Virus record (IMG/VR): IMGVR_UViG_3300008062_000001
Location: 1 to 41,634 of that record
Origin: a virus
Length of the DNA: 41,634 bases
Reading direction: 5' to 3' (one strand)
Under the pieces are notes generated by a model that was not told the DNA's origin, made no database searches, and worked only from the letters and a program-made list of their open reading frames with translations. Every line of letters starts with the position of its first letter. The stretch's first letter is position 1. Below are positions 30,017 to 37,350 of the stretch, piece by piece. The translations under genes and the position numbers were made by a program.

Positions 30017-30463
30017 TTATTTAGTTCCAGTTGACCCAAATTTACCTTCTCCACGTTCAGTTTTTTGGCCTCCGTAGAGCTCCTCTAATGAGTCCGACTC
30101 TTCGGCAAGCTCATAACTCACATCAAGTAATAAACCTTGAATTATCTTATCCCCTGGGTTTATCTCGGCCACTTTATCACCTATATTAAATAGATGAATT
30201 TGAACCTCGCCTTGGTAATCTTCATCAATTACGCAAGCGCCTACTTTTAATTCTTTTTTCAAAGAAACACCGGACTTGTCCATGAAGACTAAAGCCTTAC
30301 CACTAGGCACTGCACAATGAATACCTGACGGAATGTTTACACTTTGACCAGGGGCCAGGTAGTGGGTGCCTGGAAAATCATTTGGCACATAAAAGTCTAA
30401 ACCAGCGGCTACACTTGTTCCGCGGGTTGGCGTTTTAACGTCTCTATTTTTGAATATTTTCAT
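30017..30463 (-). CDS. dut: dUTP pyrophosphatase (trimeric dUTPase)
   Basis: A 148-aa dUTPase that converts dUTP to dUMP and diphosphate, keeping uracil out of phage DNA and feeding thymidylate synthase. All five motifs are visible: I AGLDFYVP (20-27), II DKSGVS (62-67, normally RSGLA), III VGACVIDEDYQGEV (74-87), IV GDKIIQ (104-109) and V TERGEGKFGSTG (135-146). Asp80-Glu81-Asp82 near motif III holds the catalytic aspartate. Motif II has Asp-Lys in place of the usual Ala/Pro-Arg. It overlaps the thymidylate synthase gene by 20 bp. Confidence 0.95.
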   Translation of the reverse strand: MKIFKNRDVKTPTRGTSVAAGLDFYVPNDFPGTHYLAPGQSVNIPSGIHCAVPSGKALVFMDKSGVSLKKELKVGACVIDEDYQGEVQIHLFNIGDKVAEINPGDKIIQGLLLDVSYELAEESDSLEELYGGQKTERGEGKFGSTGTK

Positions 30464-31295
30464 AGCTTTTAGTAAATAATTCAGCTTTTATTGCTGAGTG
30501 TGATAAATAACCTATTAGTTTAAAATCTTCAATATTCAAGTTATTGAAGTCTGCAGAAGAGCTAATACATAAATCAGCTTCGTCAGGCATTGGCTCACGT
30601 TTCAATTGTTCTTTAATTAATGGAATATGCGGACCATAAAAATGTACATTCGAAAGGTCTCCAATTAACCTGGTGAACTGTAAACCTGTTTCATGCTCAA
30701 TTAAACGGCCTAAGGTCGCATATAAAGCAATGTCAAAAGGTATGCCGAGCATCGTATCGCAAGACCTTTGGTGCCACTTGATAGCAAAAGAATCTAAGCC
30801 TGTTGGAATTATTTCAAAAGACCAATGACAAGGCGGCAAAGCCATATCGTGTAATTCTGCAGGATTCCAGGCATTAACAATATGTCTACGATTATACAAA
30901 TCACCATTTTTTAATGACTCGATAAGCCCTTTAATCTGGTCTAGCGTAACTTTATTACCGGTGGTCCAATGCCTCCACTGAACGCCATAAATACGGCCAA
31001 CGTAGGAGCTTTTACTAAAGTCATAAGCATCTTTGGTCCAGATATTTACTTTGTTTGCTAACAGATAATCAATGTTGTCTTCACCTGAGAGCATCCAAAT
31101 AAGCTCATGTACACAAGCTTTCCAAAATATACGCTTGGTAGTAAGCAATGGAAAACCTTGCAGCATATCTATGTCTAGAGTATAATGTGGAATTTGTAGC
31201 ATCTCGATATTGCCTCTAGACTTATCCAAATAACTAAAGCCATCCTTTAAGACAGCTTTAGCTAATTTATTATAGACTTCATCAATATGAGCCAT
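30444..31295 (-). CDS. thyA: Thymidylate synthase (ThyA type)
   Basis: A 283-aa enzyme that methylates dUMP to dTMP with methylene-tetrahydrofolate. The catalytic Cys156 lies in LPPCHWSF. The folate/dUMP motifs QRSCDTMLGIPFDIA (176-190) and SNVHFYGPHI (215-224), and PLLTTKRIFWKACVHELIW (49-67) are all present. Length fits the usual 264-aa ThyA with small insertions. Clear start at 31295, one base after the preceding stop. The gene is part of a thyA-dut-hypothetical unit driven from the promoter element at 32101. Confidence 0.96.
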   Translation of the reverse strand: MAHIDEVYNKLAKAVLKDGFSYLDKSRGNIEMLQIPHYTLDIDMLQGFPLLTTKRIFWKACVHELIWMLSGEDNIDYLLANKVNIWTKDAYDFSKSSYVGRIYGVQWRHWTTGNKVTLDQIKGLIESLKNGDLYNRRHIVNAWNPAELHDMALPPCHWSFEIIPTGLDSFAIKWHQRSCDTMLGIPFDIALYATLGRLIEHETGLQFTRLIGDLSNVHFYGPHIPLIKEQLKREPMPDEADLCISSSADFNNLNIEDFKLIGYLSHSAIKAELFTKSYENIQK

Positions 31296-31296
31296 A

Positions 31297-32061
31297 CTAC
31301 TCTTCAGTTGATTCAGTAGCCTCTTCAGTCGCAGGTACTTCTGCAGCGGCGGCCTTGGCCTCTTCTTTGGCTTTTTTCTTTGCAGCTTTTGCTTCTTCCT
31401 TCTCCTTAAGTTTAGCCTCTTCAGCTTCTTTTAAAGCAGCTTCATAGGCTTCGGTCGCTTCTTCATTAATAACCAGCGCAATTGGGCGCTTGTTCTTAAT
31501 AGTACCATCCTCGAGCTTCACTTTAACAAGTACCATTGGCACGCGGCGGTCAATCCATACTTGCTTAGCTATACCTTGCAAGTTGTTTTTTGTGCGATAC
31601 TCTTCAAAATCAACTACTTTACCAACAAACTGCTCACGAGCATTTTGAGCTTCTTCTAAGGCCTCTTCAAGAGTTTGCTTAGGTTTAGGCTCTTTCTTTG
31701 GTTTGGGTTCAGCTTTTGGCTTCTCCTCAGTTGAGGTAGTAGCTTCTTCAGCTGTTTCTGCAGTATCTTCTTCAGCCGTAGGAACTTCGATACCACGCTC
31801 TTCCAAAATGTCTGCAATCATAGCAGCCTCACCGTCTTTGGCTTTTGCAAGGGCGTTTTGGAGCTGCTTAGAGCTTTTCTTTTTCAACTTAGCAGAATCA
31901 ACTACGTTGAACTCAACAGTGTCAACATAATCACGTTCTACTGTTTCAGTCACGCGTTCTACTAGGGTACCTGCGTCTTCGCCTTCGTTTGCGAAAAATT
32001 GTACACCATTTTCAAGTCTTACTTCAATTGAGCTTTTAGCTTCAAATAATTTTGCTTTCAT
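31297..32061 (-). CDS. Charged, Ala/Glu/Lys-rich hypothetical protein
   Basis: A 254-aa protein. Residues 1-95 form a small folded domain (MKAKLFEAKSSIEVRLENGV ... ALAKAKDGEAAMIADILEER). About 96-140 is a Thr/Glu/Pro/Lys linker (TSTEEKPKAEPKPKKEPKPK) that shares EKPKA with the TTEKPKA repeat protein. Residues 145-205 are a second domain with basic residues (NNLQGIAKQVWIDRRVPMVL). The end is an Ala/Glu/Lys helix and a Glu/Thr tail. Such a modular, acidic-tailed protein could bind other replication factors. It begins after promoter element copy 3. Confidence 0.65.
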   Translation of the reverse strand: MKAKLFEAKSSIEVRLENGVQFFANEGEDAGTLVERVTETVERDYVDTVEFNVVDSAKLKKKSSKQLQNALAKAKDGEAAMIADILEERGIEVPTAEEDTAETAEEATTSTEEKPKAEPKPKKEPKPKQTLEEALEEAQNAREQFVGKVVDFEEYRTKNNLQGIAKQVWIDRRVPMVLVKVKLEDGTIKNKRPIALVINEEATEAYEAALKEAEEAKLKEKEEAKAAKKKAKEEAKAAAAEVPATEEATESTEE

Positions 32062-32100
32062 CTTTTTTAATTTTATAGGGTTTAAAACCCTGGATTTTTA

Positions 32101-32150
32101 TTTGTTTTGATTACGATGTAAAGATAGCTGAATAATTTAAACCGCGAAAT
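32101..32150 (-). promoter_or_regulatory. Repeated early promoter element, copy 3
   Basis: The 50-bp element shared with 1243-1292 (one difference). The -7 box TATCTTTA is at 32126-32119 and the ATG of the next gene is 57 nt downstream. It precedes the 254-aa, thyA, dut and hypothetical genes. Confidence 0.6.
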
Positions 32151-32171
32151 TTTTTCAAGAAAAAAATGAAA

Positions 32172-32480
32172 TTATTTTTCAGTCTTTTCAAAGTCAATTT
32201 CAAGTTGGCTGTCTTTTTCCTTGGATTCCAGATAGTTATTGAGCGCACCAATATAAGCAGCTGCATCTAATAAATTATCTTCTTTATGTGCATGACCTTC
32301 GCGGGATAGCTTTAAAGCAATTAATGCTTTAAACATGTGCTCAGGCTTTAAGTCCAGGTGAGTCATTGCATTGAATAATGCGCAAGCCTCTTCCATGGAT
32401 TTACCAAAAGGCCCATATTGCCTTTCTTTTTCTTCTGAGCGCTGATTTACTATTTCATCAGCTTTTTTAAGAATGTTCAT
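32172..32480 (-). CDS. MazG-like/DUF6378-type nucleotide pyrophosphohydrolase candidate
   Basis: A 102-aa all-helical protein. The pattern ERQYGPFGKSMEEACALFNA, then MFKALIALKLSREGHAHKED and NLLDAAAYIGALNNYL matches small phage proteins of the DUF6378 type. These resemble all-alpha MazG-family NTP pyrophosphohydrolases (helices carrying Glu/Asp metal ligands, KLSRxxx...DNLLDAAxY). It would hydrolyse unwanted dNTPs. It lies among dNTP genes. The promoter at 32505-32512 precedes it by about 25 nt. The exact substrate is unknown. Confidence 0.7.
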   Translation of the reverse strand: MNILKKADEIVNQRSEEKERQYGPFGKSMEEACALFNAMTHLDLKPEHMFKALIALKLSREGHAHKEDNLLDAAAYIGALNNYLESKEKDSQLEIDFEKTEK

Positions 32481-32504
32481 ATGCTTTTATTTTTGAATAT
32501 TGTA

Positions 32505-32535
32505 CGAATATAAGAAAATCTCAATTAAAATCAAA
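32505..32535 (-). promoter_or_regulatory. Promoter of the MazG-like gene
   Basis: TTTG (32535-32532), 19 nt, then TATATTCG (32512-32505): an excellent match to the Bacteroidetes consensus in sequence and spacing. The ATG is 24 nt downstream. Confidence 0.65.
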
Positions 32536-32537
32536 AA

Positions 32538-32702
32538 TTATTCTTCAAAGTAATTTAAGACCTCAACTTTTGTAGCGTCTATAACCTCATATTTTTCACC
32601 CCCTATTATTATATAAGGCTTTTTCTTTAGCGGGACTACTACCTCAATATTTTCTTTATTATTAATTAATTTCTTCAGGTGTTTGAATGTTACTAGTTTC
32701 AT
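32538..32702 (-). CDS. Small hypothetical protein, 54 aa
   Basis: A 54-aa frame (MKLVTFKHLKKLINNKENIE ...) whose ATG overlaps the dCMP deaminase stop as ATGA. It continues VVVPLKKKPYIIIGGEKYEV and ends in NYFEE, giving a probable alpha-beta-beta fold. The coupling and the promoter immediately after its stop support it as a real last gene of its operon. Function unknown. Confidence 0.7.
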   Translation of the reverse strand: MKLVTFKHLKKLINNKENIEVVVPLKKKPYIIIGGEKYEVIDATKVEVLNYFEE

Positions 32703-33106
32703 AATTCCAAATGCGCTACTTCAATATTTGCCTGCCTCAATAGGTCTAGACCTTCTTTTCTCTTATACTCTACCGCATAAACTACTCTTTTAATTTTAGC
32801 CTGAATAATCAGCTTCGCGCATTCCATACAAGGCGAAACTAGCGTATAAATAGTTGAGCCTTCACTACTGTTATTTGATTTGGCTATTTTTGTTATAGCG
32901 TTGGCTTCGGCATGTAGGACCCACGGAAACGTTTTTCCGTTATCATCTTCGCAGATATTTGGAAAACCGGACGGGGTACCGTTAAAACCATCAGCAATTA
33001 TTATTTGGTCTTTTACAATCAAAGCACCGACTTTCATTTTATTAGCATAAGAGTTTTCAGATATAATCTTAGCTATTCTTAAATATTGTCTATCTAGTTT
33101 GCACAT
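32699..33106 (-). CDS. dCMP deaminase
   Basis: A 135-aa zinc deaminase that converts dCMP to dUMP, the substrate of the thymidylate synthase encoded nearby. The zinc site is complete: His65-Ala-Glu67 in LHAEANAIT and Pro92-Cys93-x-x-Cys96 in SPCMECA. The N-terminal part KVGALIVKDQIIIADGFNGTP (25-45) is typical of ComEB/dCMP deaminases. The start overlaps the helicase gene by 17 bp. T4-type regulation by dCTP cannot be judged from sequence. Confidence 0.93.
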   Translation of the reverse strand: MCKLDRQYLRIAKIISENSYANKMKVGALIVKDQIIIADGFNGTPSGFPNICEDDNGKTFPWVLHAEANAITKIAKSNNSSEGSTIYTLVSPCMECAKLIIQAKIKRVVYAVEYKRKEGLDLLRQANIEVAHLEL

Positions 33107-34481
33107 ACTTATTAATTTTAGATTTTATAGCTTGCATCAGGCCTTCTTGTTTACTGTCTTTTCTCTCTAGTGATTTTACAACGTCATTGTCAATAGTTCT
33201 TGAAGCTACCAAATGGTTGACAATAGTCACCTCTTTTTTACCTTGGCGGTCTAAGCGAGCATTAAATTGCTGATATAATTCCAGGGACCAGGTTTGACCG
33301 AACCAAACAATTATATTGCCACCAGCTTGTAGATTTAAACCGTGGCCGCCTGAAGCCGGGTGCATCATTAAGACTTGAATCTTACCAGCATTCCAGTCTT
33401 TTATATCCTGGTCGGTTTTCAACTCTCTAGGTTTGTATTTTTTCAACCTCTCTTTGAGTCTATACATATCATGCCGGTATGTCCAAGCAATAAGGACCGG
33501 TTTGCCATTAGCGGCCTCAACTATCTCTTCTGTGACATCTAGTTTTAAATCGTGTACAACATGGTAATCTTTATTTTCATCATAAACGGCCCCATTAGCA
33601 AATTGTAGGAGTTTATTAGAAAGTGCAGCCGCATTTATTGCTGAAATATTTTCACCCTCTTCTTGGTCTGCAAATAACTCCAGAACTTGCTCCTCTTCAA
33701 AAGCGTCATACTTGGCTTGCGTTTCTTCATCAAATTTTATATCGATGTAGTTATTAATTCGGCCAGGCATGTCGAGGTAATCTTCAGACTTCATACTAAT
33801 ACAAATATCGCTAATCTTTTCGTGAATCCTAGTTTCACCGTCGTCTCTCAAATTGTACTTATAAACTATAGCGCCATTTCTTTGGCCTGGTCTAAAATAC
33901 TCTTCTCTAAACCTCGTAATAAATTTACCAAGGCGTTCACCTCTATCTAGTAAATAAACTTGGCTCCATAAATCGATAAGGCCATTTGGCGCTGGTGTTC
34001 CAGTTAAACCCACAACTCTAGTGAACGAAGGTTGAACTCCTCTGAGCGCTTTAAATCGTATAGATTTTGGATTTTTAAAACTACTGAGCTCATCAATAAC
34101 TAACATATCAAAAGGTAGCATAGAGCCCCCGTATTGACCGCAAAGCCATGAGACATTATCACGGCCAAGCATATAAATATCGGCCTCAGCCACAAGAGCT
34201 GCTTTTCTTTGCTTTACTGTCCCAATTACTTTTGAAACACGTAAATCTTTTAGATGCTCCCATTTTTCAATTTCAGCATCCCATACACTTTCAGCTACTC
34301 GCTTAGGTGCAATGACTAAGGCCTTTTCAATATCCAACTCCTCAAACATTAATTTCTTAATAGCTGTTAAAGTTGATACTGTTTTACCCAGGCCCATTTC
34401 CAGGAATAGCGCGCTGTGTGTATTATCAATTATATGGTTAACGGCTGTCTTTTGATAGCCATGTAAATTTGATTCATTCAT
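33090..34481 (-). CDS. SNF2-type DNA helicase/translocase
   Basis: A 463-aa superfamily 2 ATPase. Walker A is MGLGKT (29-34), motif Ia LVIAPKRV, motif II VIDELSSFKN (128-137), motif III GLTGTPAPNG (158-167). The C-terminal half has LIAWTYRHDMYRLKERLKKY, MMHPASGGHGLNLQAGGNII and motif VI QQFNARLDRQGKKEV. These are the compact SNF2-like helicases found beside VRR-NUC and VirE-type primase genes in phages. It may translocate on dsDNA in replication or recombination. It starts 8 bp inside the VRR-NUC gene. Confidence 0.92.
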   Translation of the reverse strand: MNESNLHGYQKTAVNHIIDNTHSALFLEMGLGKTVSTLTAIKKLMFEELDIEKALVIAPKRVAESVWDAEIEKWEHLKDLRVSKVIGTVKQRKAALVAEADIYMLGRDNVSWLCGQYGGSMLPFDMLVIDELSSFKNPKSIRFKALRGVQPSFTRVVGLTGTPAPNGLIDLWSQVYLLDRGERLGKFITRFREEYFRPGQRNGAIVYKYNLRDDGETRIHEKISDICISMKSEDYLDMPGRINNYIDIKFDEETQAKYDAFEEEQVLELFADQEEGENISAINAAALSNKLLQFANGAVYDENKDYHVVHDLKLDVTEEIVEAANGKPVLIAWTYRHDMYRLKERLKKYKPRELKTDQDIKDWNAGKIQVLMMHPASGGHGLNLQAGGNIIVWFGQTWSLELYQQFNARLDRQGKKEVTIVNHLVASRTIDNDVVKSLERKDSKQEGLMQAIKSKINKYVQTR

Positions 34482-34758
34482 AACTTTTAAGGACTTCTTT
34501 TATAAAATCTGAGTTATCTATTATCTCAACTCTAAAACCTAAGTTTCTGAGCTTCTGGTGAACCCACAATTGGATTTTGCGAGGTTTCTGTTTTGTGGTT
34601 TTAATCTCAGCAAAGAATAATCGGCCACCGGGTAATAAACAAAGCCTATCTGGTAGGCCTGTTATATGTGTAGACAATAATTTAATAGACCAGCCGCCTA
34701 ATTTTTCAATACCTTTCGATAGTTTACGTTCTAAAAGCTTTTCGCTTTCTACAGTCAT
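34474..34758 (-). CDS. VRR-NUC domain nuclease
   Basis: A 94-aa single-domain nuclease of the VRR-NUC (PD-(D/E)XK) family. Motifs: Glu in the first helix (SEKLLERKLSKGI), then GLPDRLCLLPGGRLFFAEIKTTKQKP with Asp52 and the Glu-x-Lys pair in AEIKT, and Gln in the following helix (IQLWVHQKLRNLG). The family includes FAN1-type structure-specific nucleases; phage versions are often stand-alone. It is coupled to the preceding gene by ATGA and overlaps the helicase gene by 8 bp, suggesting a joint action. Confidence 0.92.
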   Translation of the reverse strand: MTVESEKLLERKLSKGIEKLGGWSIKLLSTHITGLPDRLCLLPGGRLFFAEIKTTKQKPRKIQLWVHQKLRNLGFRVEIIDNSDFIKEVLKSYE

Positions 34759-34976
34759 AATATTAAATCTTTAAGTCGAATAGTCATTATTTTATCGCTT
34801 ATAGTTATATCGATTTTTGAATGCCGATATTTTGATTGGATGAAGACCTGGAGCAAGTCTAAGAATCTACGGCTATAGGCGAACCTAATTCCAAGACCTA
34901 GCTCCAGGGTGGCTATGTGGCTCAATACAAATTCTTCATCAATCAAGTCTTCTGGAATAATATTTTTGTTTTCCAT
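34755..34976 (-). CDS. Small hypothetical protein
   Basis: A 73-aa protein starting at ATG 34976 (MENKNIIPEDLIDEEFVLSH). This start overlaps the end of the primase-helicase gene by 38 bp in another frame; the still longer frame is less likely. It continues LELGLGIRFAYSRRFLDLLQ and ends DITISDKIMTIRLKDLIL. The last two residues overlap the VRR-NUC start as ATGA. Function unknown. Confidence 0.65.
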   Translation of the reverse strand: MENKNIIPEDLIDEEFVLSHIATLELGLGIRFAYSRRFLDLLQVFIQSKYRHSKIDITISDKIMTIRLKDLIL

Positions 34977-37347
34977 ACATACCAAAGTTTTTAGTAGATT
35001 TAGATTGTTCCCAGCCATCTAGGCTGCGTAAAATATCATTTATTTCACGGGTCTTATAGCGGTCCATATCTTCTTTATTTTTACCAAGGCACTCGCACCA
35101 GACTTCGGCTACACAAACATGGTCTCGCTCTATATTAGCTTCACCTTTATCGCTGAGTGGGTCTTCAAGAAAAGTGCGACGCTCATAAATATCCATTTGG
35201 TTCCACTTAGAAGGTAGTAGAGTATTAATATAATCATCAATCAATCCACGACGCTCGTCGGTCTCACTGTGTTTCTTTTGCTCATGACTAGCTAAAGCTT
35301 CAGCCTCTTCGCTTAAAAATAAAGTTTCACCAGCTTTATACAGGGTAACGGCTTCAGCCCAAATTTGAGCTATTACTTCTGGGCTATCAATAAAGTCTCT
35401 AAGGTCCTGGTTCTGAGTTAGTTTAATATCGTGAACATCTACAGGCATAAAGCGCCTATTTCCAGATGGGTCTCTTAAAAATTCTTGTTCGTTAGTCGTA
35501 GCCACAAAAACGCATTGCCTTAAAAAGGTTTCAGGAACACGTGCATAAGCTGGTCTAAAAGTGTCTTCTTGCTTGGAAATGAAGTGCTTAACCGCTTCTA
35601 CTTCTGCTTTTCTTAAACCTTTTAGTTCAGCCATTTCTAAAATCCAGGCCCCTTGTAGCTGCTCGTAGGCCTCTTTACCATTTACACCTGCAAAACTATC
35701 TGAGAACCACTCACGGCCTAGCGCTCTGAAAAAAGAACTTTTACCAGTTCCTTGCATCTGCCCTACTAGTGTTAAAACTAAGTCAAACTTTATGCCAGGG
35801 TTGAAAATACGAGCAACTGAGCCTACAAGCATTTTTCTAATAGCCTCACGAGTATAGATATTATCTTTAGCGCCAAAATATTTTATCAGTAATGTATCAG
35901 CTCTTTCAATACCATCCCACTCCAAAGCTGTTAAATATTCTTTGACAGGATGAAAACAATGCTTATTAAATTCCAAAGCTAATGAGTCATCAATTTTAAG
36001 AGTGCCTGAAATTTTATAAATAGTCTCAATATAGTTTCTAACTCCTGAATAGTCTACATTTTTAACAGGTTCAGGCTTTTCAACACGGCGCCATGGGACG
36101 GTATCAAAAATGTAGCGTTTGCCATCAAAATCATTTTGTTTAAATAAGCCTTTTAGATTTTCATCGCTAGCGAAAATTGTATTAAGATTCTGGGCATTTG
36201 AAAGGTAGTTACCTTTTCCATCAACTTCTAATTGTTCTGCCCAGGTTAAATCTTGTTCTTTTGGTTCTGTATTATCTTCTGGATTCTCAGCAAAATCATA
36301 CTTAGCTTCATTTATTGTTTCAGAGGCGATGGTCTTTTTTACTTTACTATTTGAGCTAGCAAAGTCTTCCATAGACTTAAAGCTCTTTAATTTCGTTATC
36401 TGGTTTGGGTTTGGATTATCAGCATCTAAATGACCAAATTTATGAATCCTTACCAAGTCAAACGCGTTACATAATTTACCCCCGCAAGGGTCTGTGCCAT
36501 GATGCGAATAAGCAAACTTATCATCGTACGTTATTAAACCTGAGGCCGCTGTCCCTTTTAGATACGTATAGCGCCCGTCTGTGGTTGGTACATAAACATC
36601 TTTTAAAAAGGTTTCAATAGCTTCTGTGATAGCGTAGGACCTACAAAAAGCCCCAATTAAACCCCTTTTGAGCTCAGGGTCTTCTTGTTTCTTAGATAGG
36701 CTCTTAACTTCTTCAAATTTTCTATCTGCAGTGGGCCAAAGGCTTGAGTCAGTCCAATCTGCATACGTATTTAGTACTTCATCAACATCAACCCAGGGGC
36801 CATCTTGTGATTGACAATAATAATCTACATCTTTTGGATTAGACGGCCAAAACATTAGCCTGTTTGTTTCAAAAGTAGTATTATCAAAAATATCAATATT
36901 CATTAGGCCCGCTATCTGCCTGGAAACGGCGACGTATTCATCTGGAGTAGCTTCTCTGGATAGTGGCATTATTAGCCGGTACCGCGGTGAGGTTTCACTA
37001 TGTTTATGAGTAGCGTGGAGTAGGGCCGCATTTGAAAATTGCATACAAAAGTCGTCCCAAAAATCTGGATGTGCAAAGTCTATATCAAGGGTCATAATTT
37101 GTCTATGAACAATATTCTCAGGCTTACGTCTACCATTTCTCAAGTAGCCACCGACATAACCACCAACATCTTTTATTTTTGACTGCTCATCTTTAGTTGA
37201 GCTTATAAATTCTTTAAAGGTCTCGTTAGTCTTATTTTCTTCTTTTAGTTTTGTAACTAACTCAGACCATTGCCACTTTTTATTTTTCCAGATTTTTGAT
37301 TTGGCACTCATGCCTATAGCCAAATCAATTGAGCCATCATATTTCAT
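34939..37347 (-). CDS. Primase-helicase (AEP-like N-terminus and VirE-type helicase)
   Basis: An 802-aa replicative protein. The N-terminal part (about 60-190) resembles the archaeo-eukaryotic-primase-like domain of VirE_N/BT4734 proteins: an Asp-x-Asp in TLDIDFAHP (88-90), then HKHSETSPRYRLIMPL and TFETNRLMFWPSNP. The C-terminal part is the Virulence-associated E helicase: Walker A GQMQGTGKSS (529-538), Walker B ILEMAEL (569-575), sensor FVATTNEQEF and arginine finger region GNRRFMPVDV. Between them is a Cys/His segment (YSHHGTDPCGGKLCNAFDL). The protein would prime and unwind at the fork. Bacteroidetes phages often encode such fusions. Confidence 0.92.
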   Translation of the reverse strand: MKYDGSIDLAIGMSAKSKIWKNKKWQWSELVTKLKEENKTNETFKEFISSTKDEQSKIKDVGGYVGGYLRNGRRKPENIVHRQIMTLDIDFAHPDFWDDFCMQFSNAALLHATHKHSETSPRYRLIMPLSREATPDEYVAVSRQIAGLMNIDIFDNTTFETNRLMFWPSNPKDVDYYCQSQDGPWVDVDEVLNTYADWTDSSLWPTADRKFEEVKSLSKKQEDPELKRGLIGAFCRSYAITEAIETFLKDVYVPTTDGRYTYLKGTAASGLITYDDKFAYSHHGTDPCGGKLCNAFDLVRIHKFGHLDADNPNPNQITKLKSFKSMEDFASSNSKVKKTIASETINEAKYDFAENPEDNTEPKEQDLTWAEQLEVDGKGNYLSNAQNLNTIFASDENLKGLFKQNDFDGKRYIFDTVPWRRVEKPEPVKNVDYSGVRNYIETIYKISGTLKIDDSLALEFNKHCFHPVKEYLTALEWDGIERADTLLIKYFGAKDNIYTREAIRKMLVGSVARIFNPGIKFDLVLTLVGQMQGTGKSSFFRALGREWFSDSFAGVNGKEAYEQLQGAWILEMAELKGLRKAEVEAVKHFISKQEDTFRPAYARVPETFLRQCVFVATTNEQEFLRDPSGNRRFMPVDVHDIKLTQNQDLRDFIDSPEVIAQIWAEAVTLYKAGETLFLSEEAEALASHEQKKHSETDERRGLIDDYINTLLPSKWNQMDIYERRTFLEDPLSDKGEANIERDHVCVAEVWCECLGKNKEDMDRYKTREINDILRSLDGWEQSKSTKNFGMYGKQKYYSRRLD

Positions 37348-37350
37348 ATA

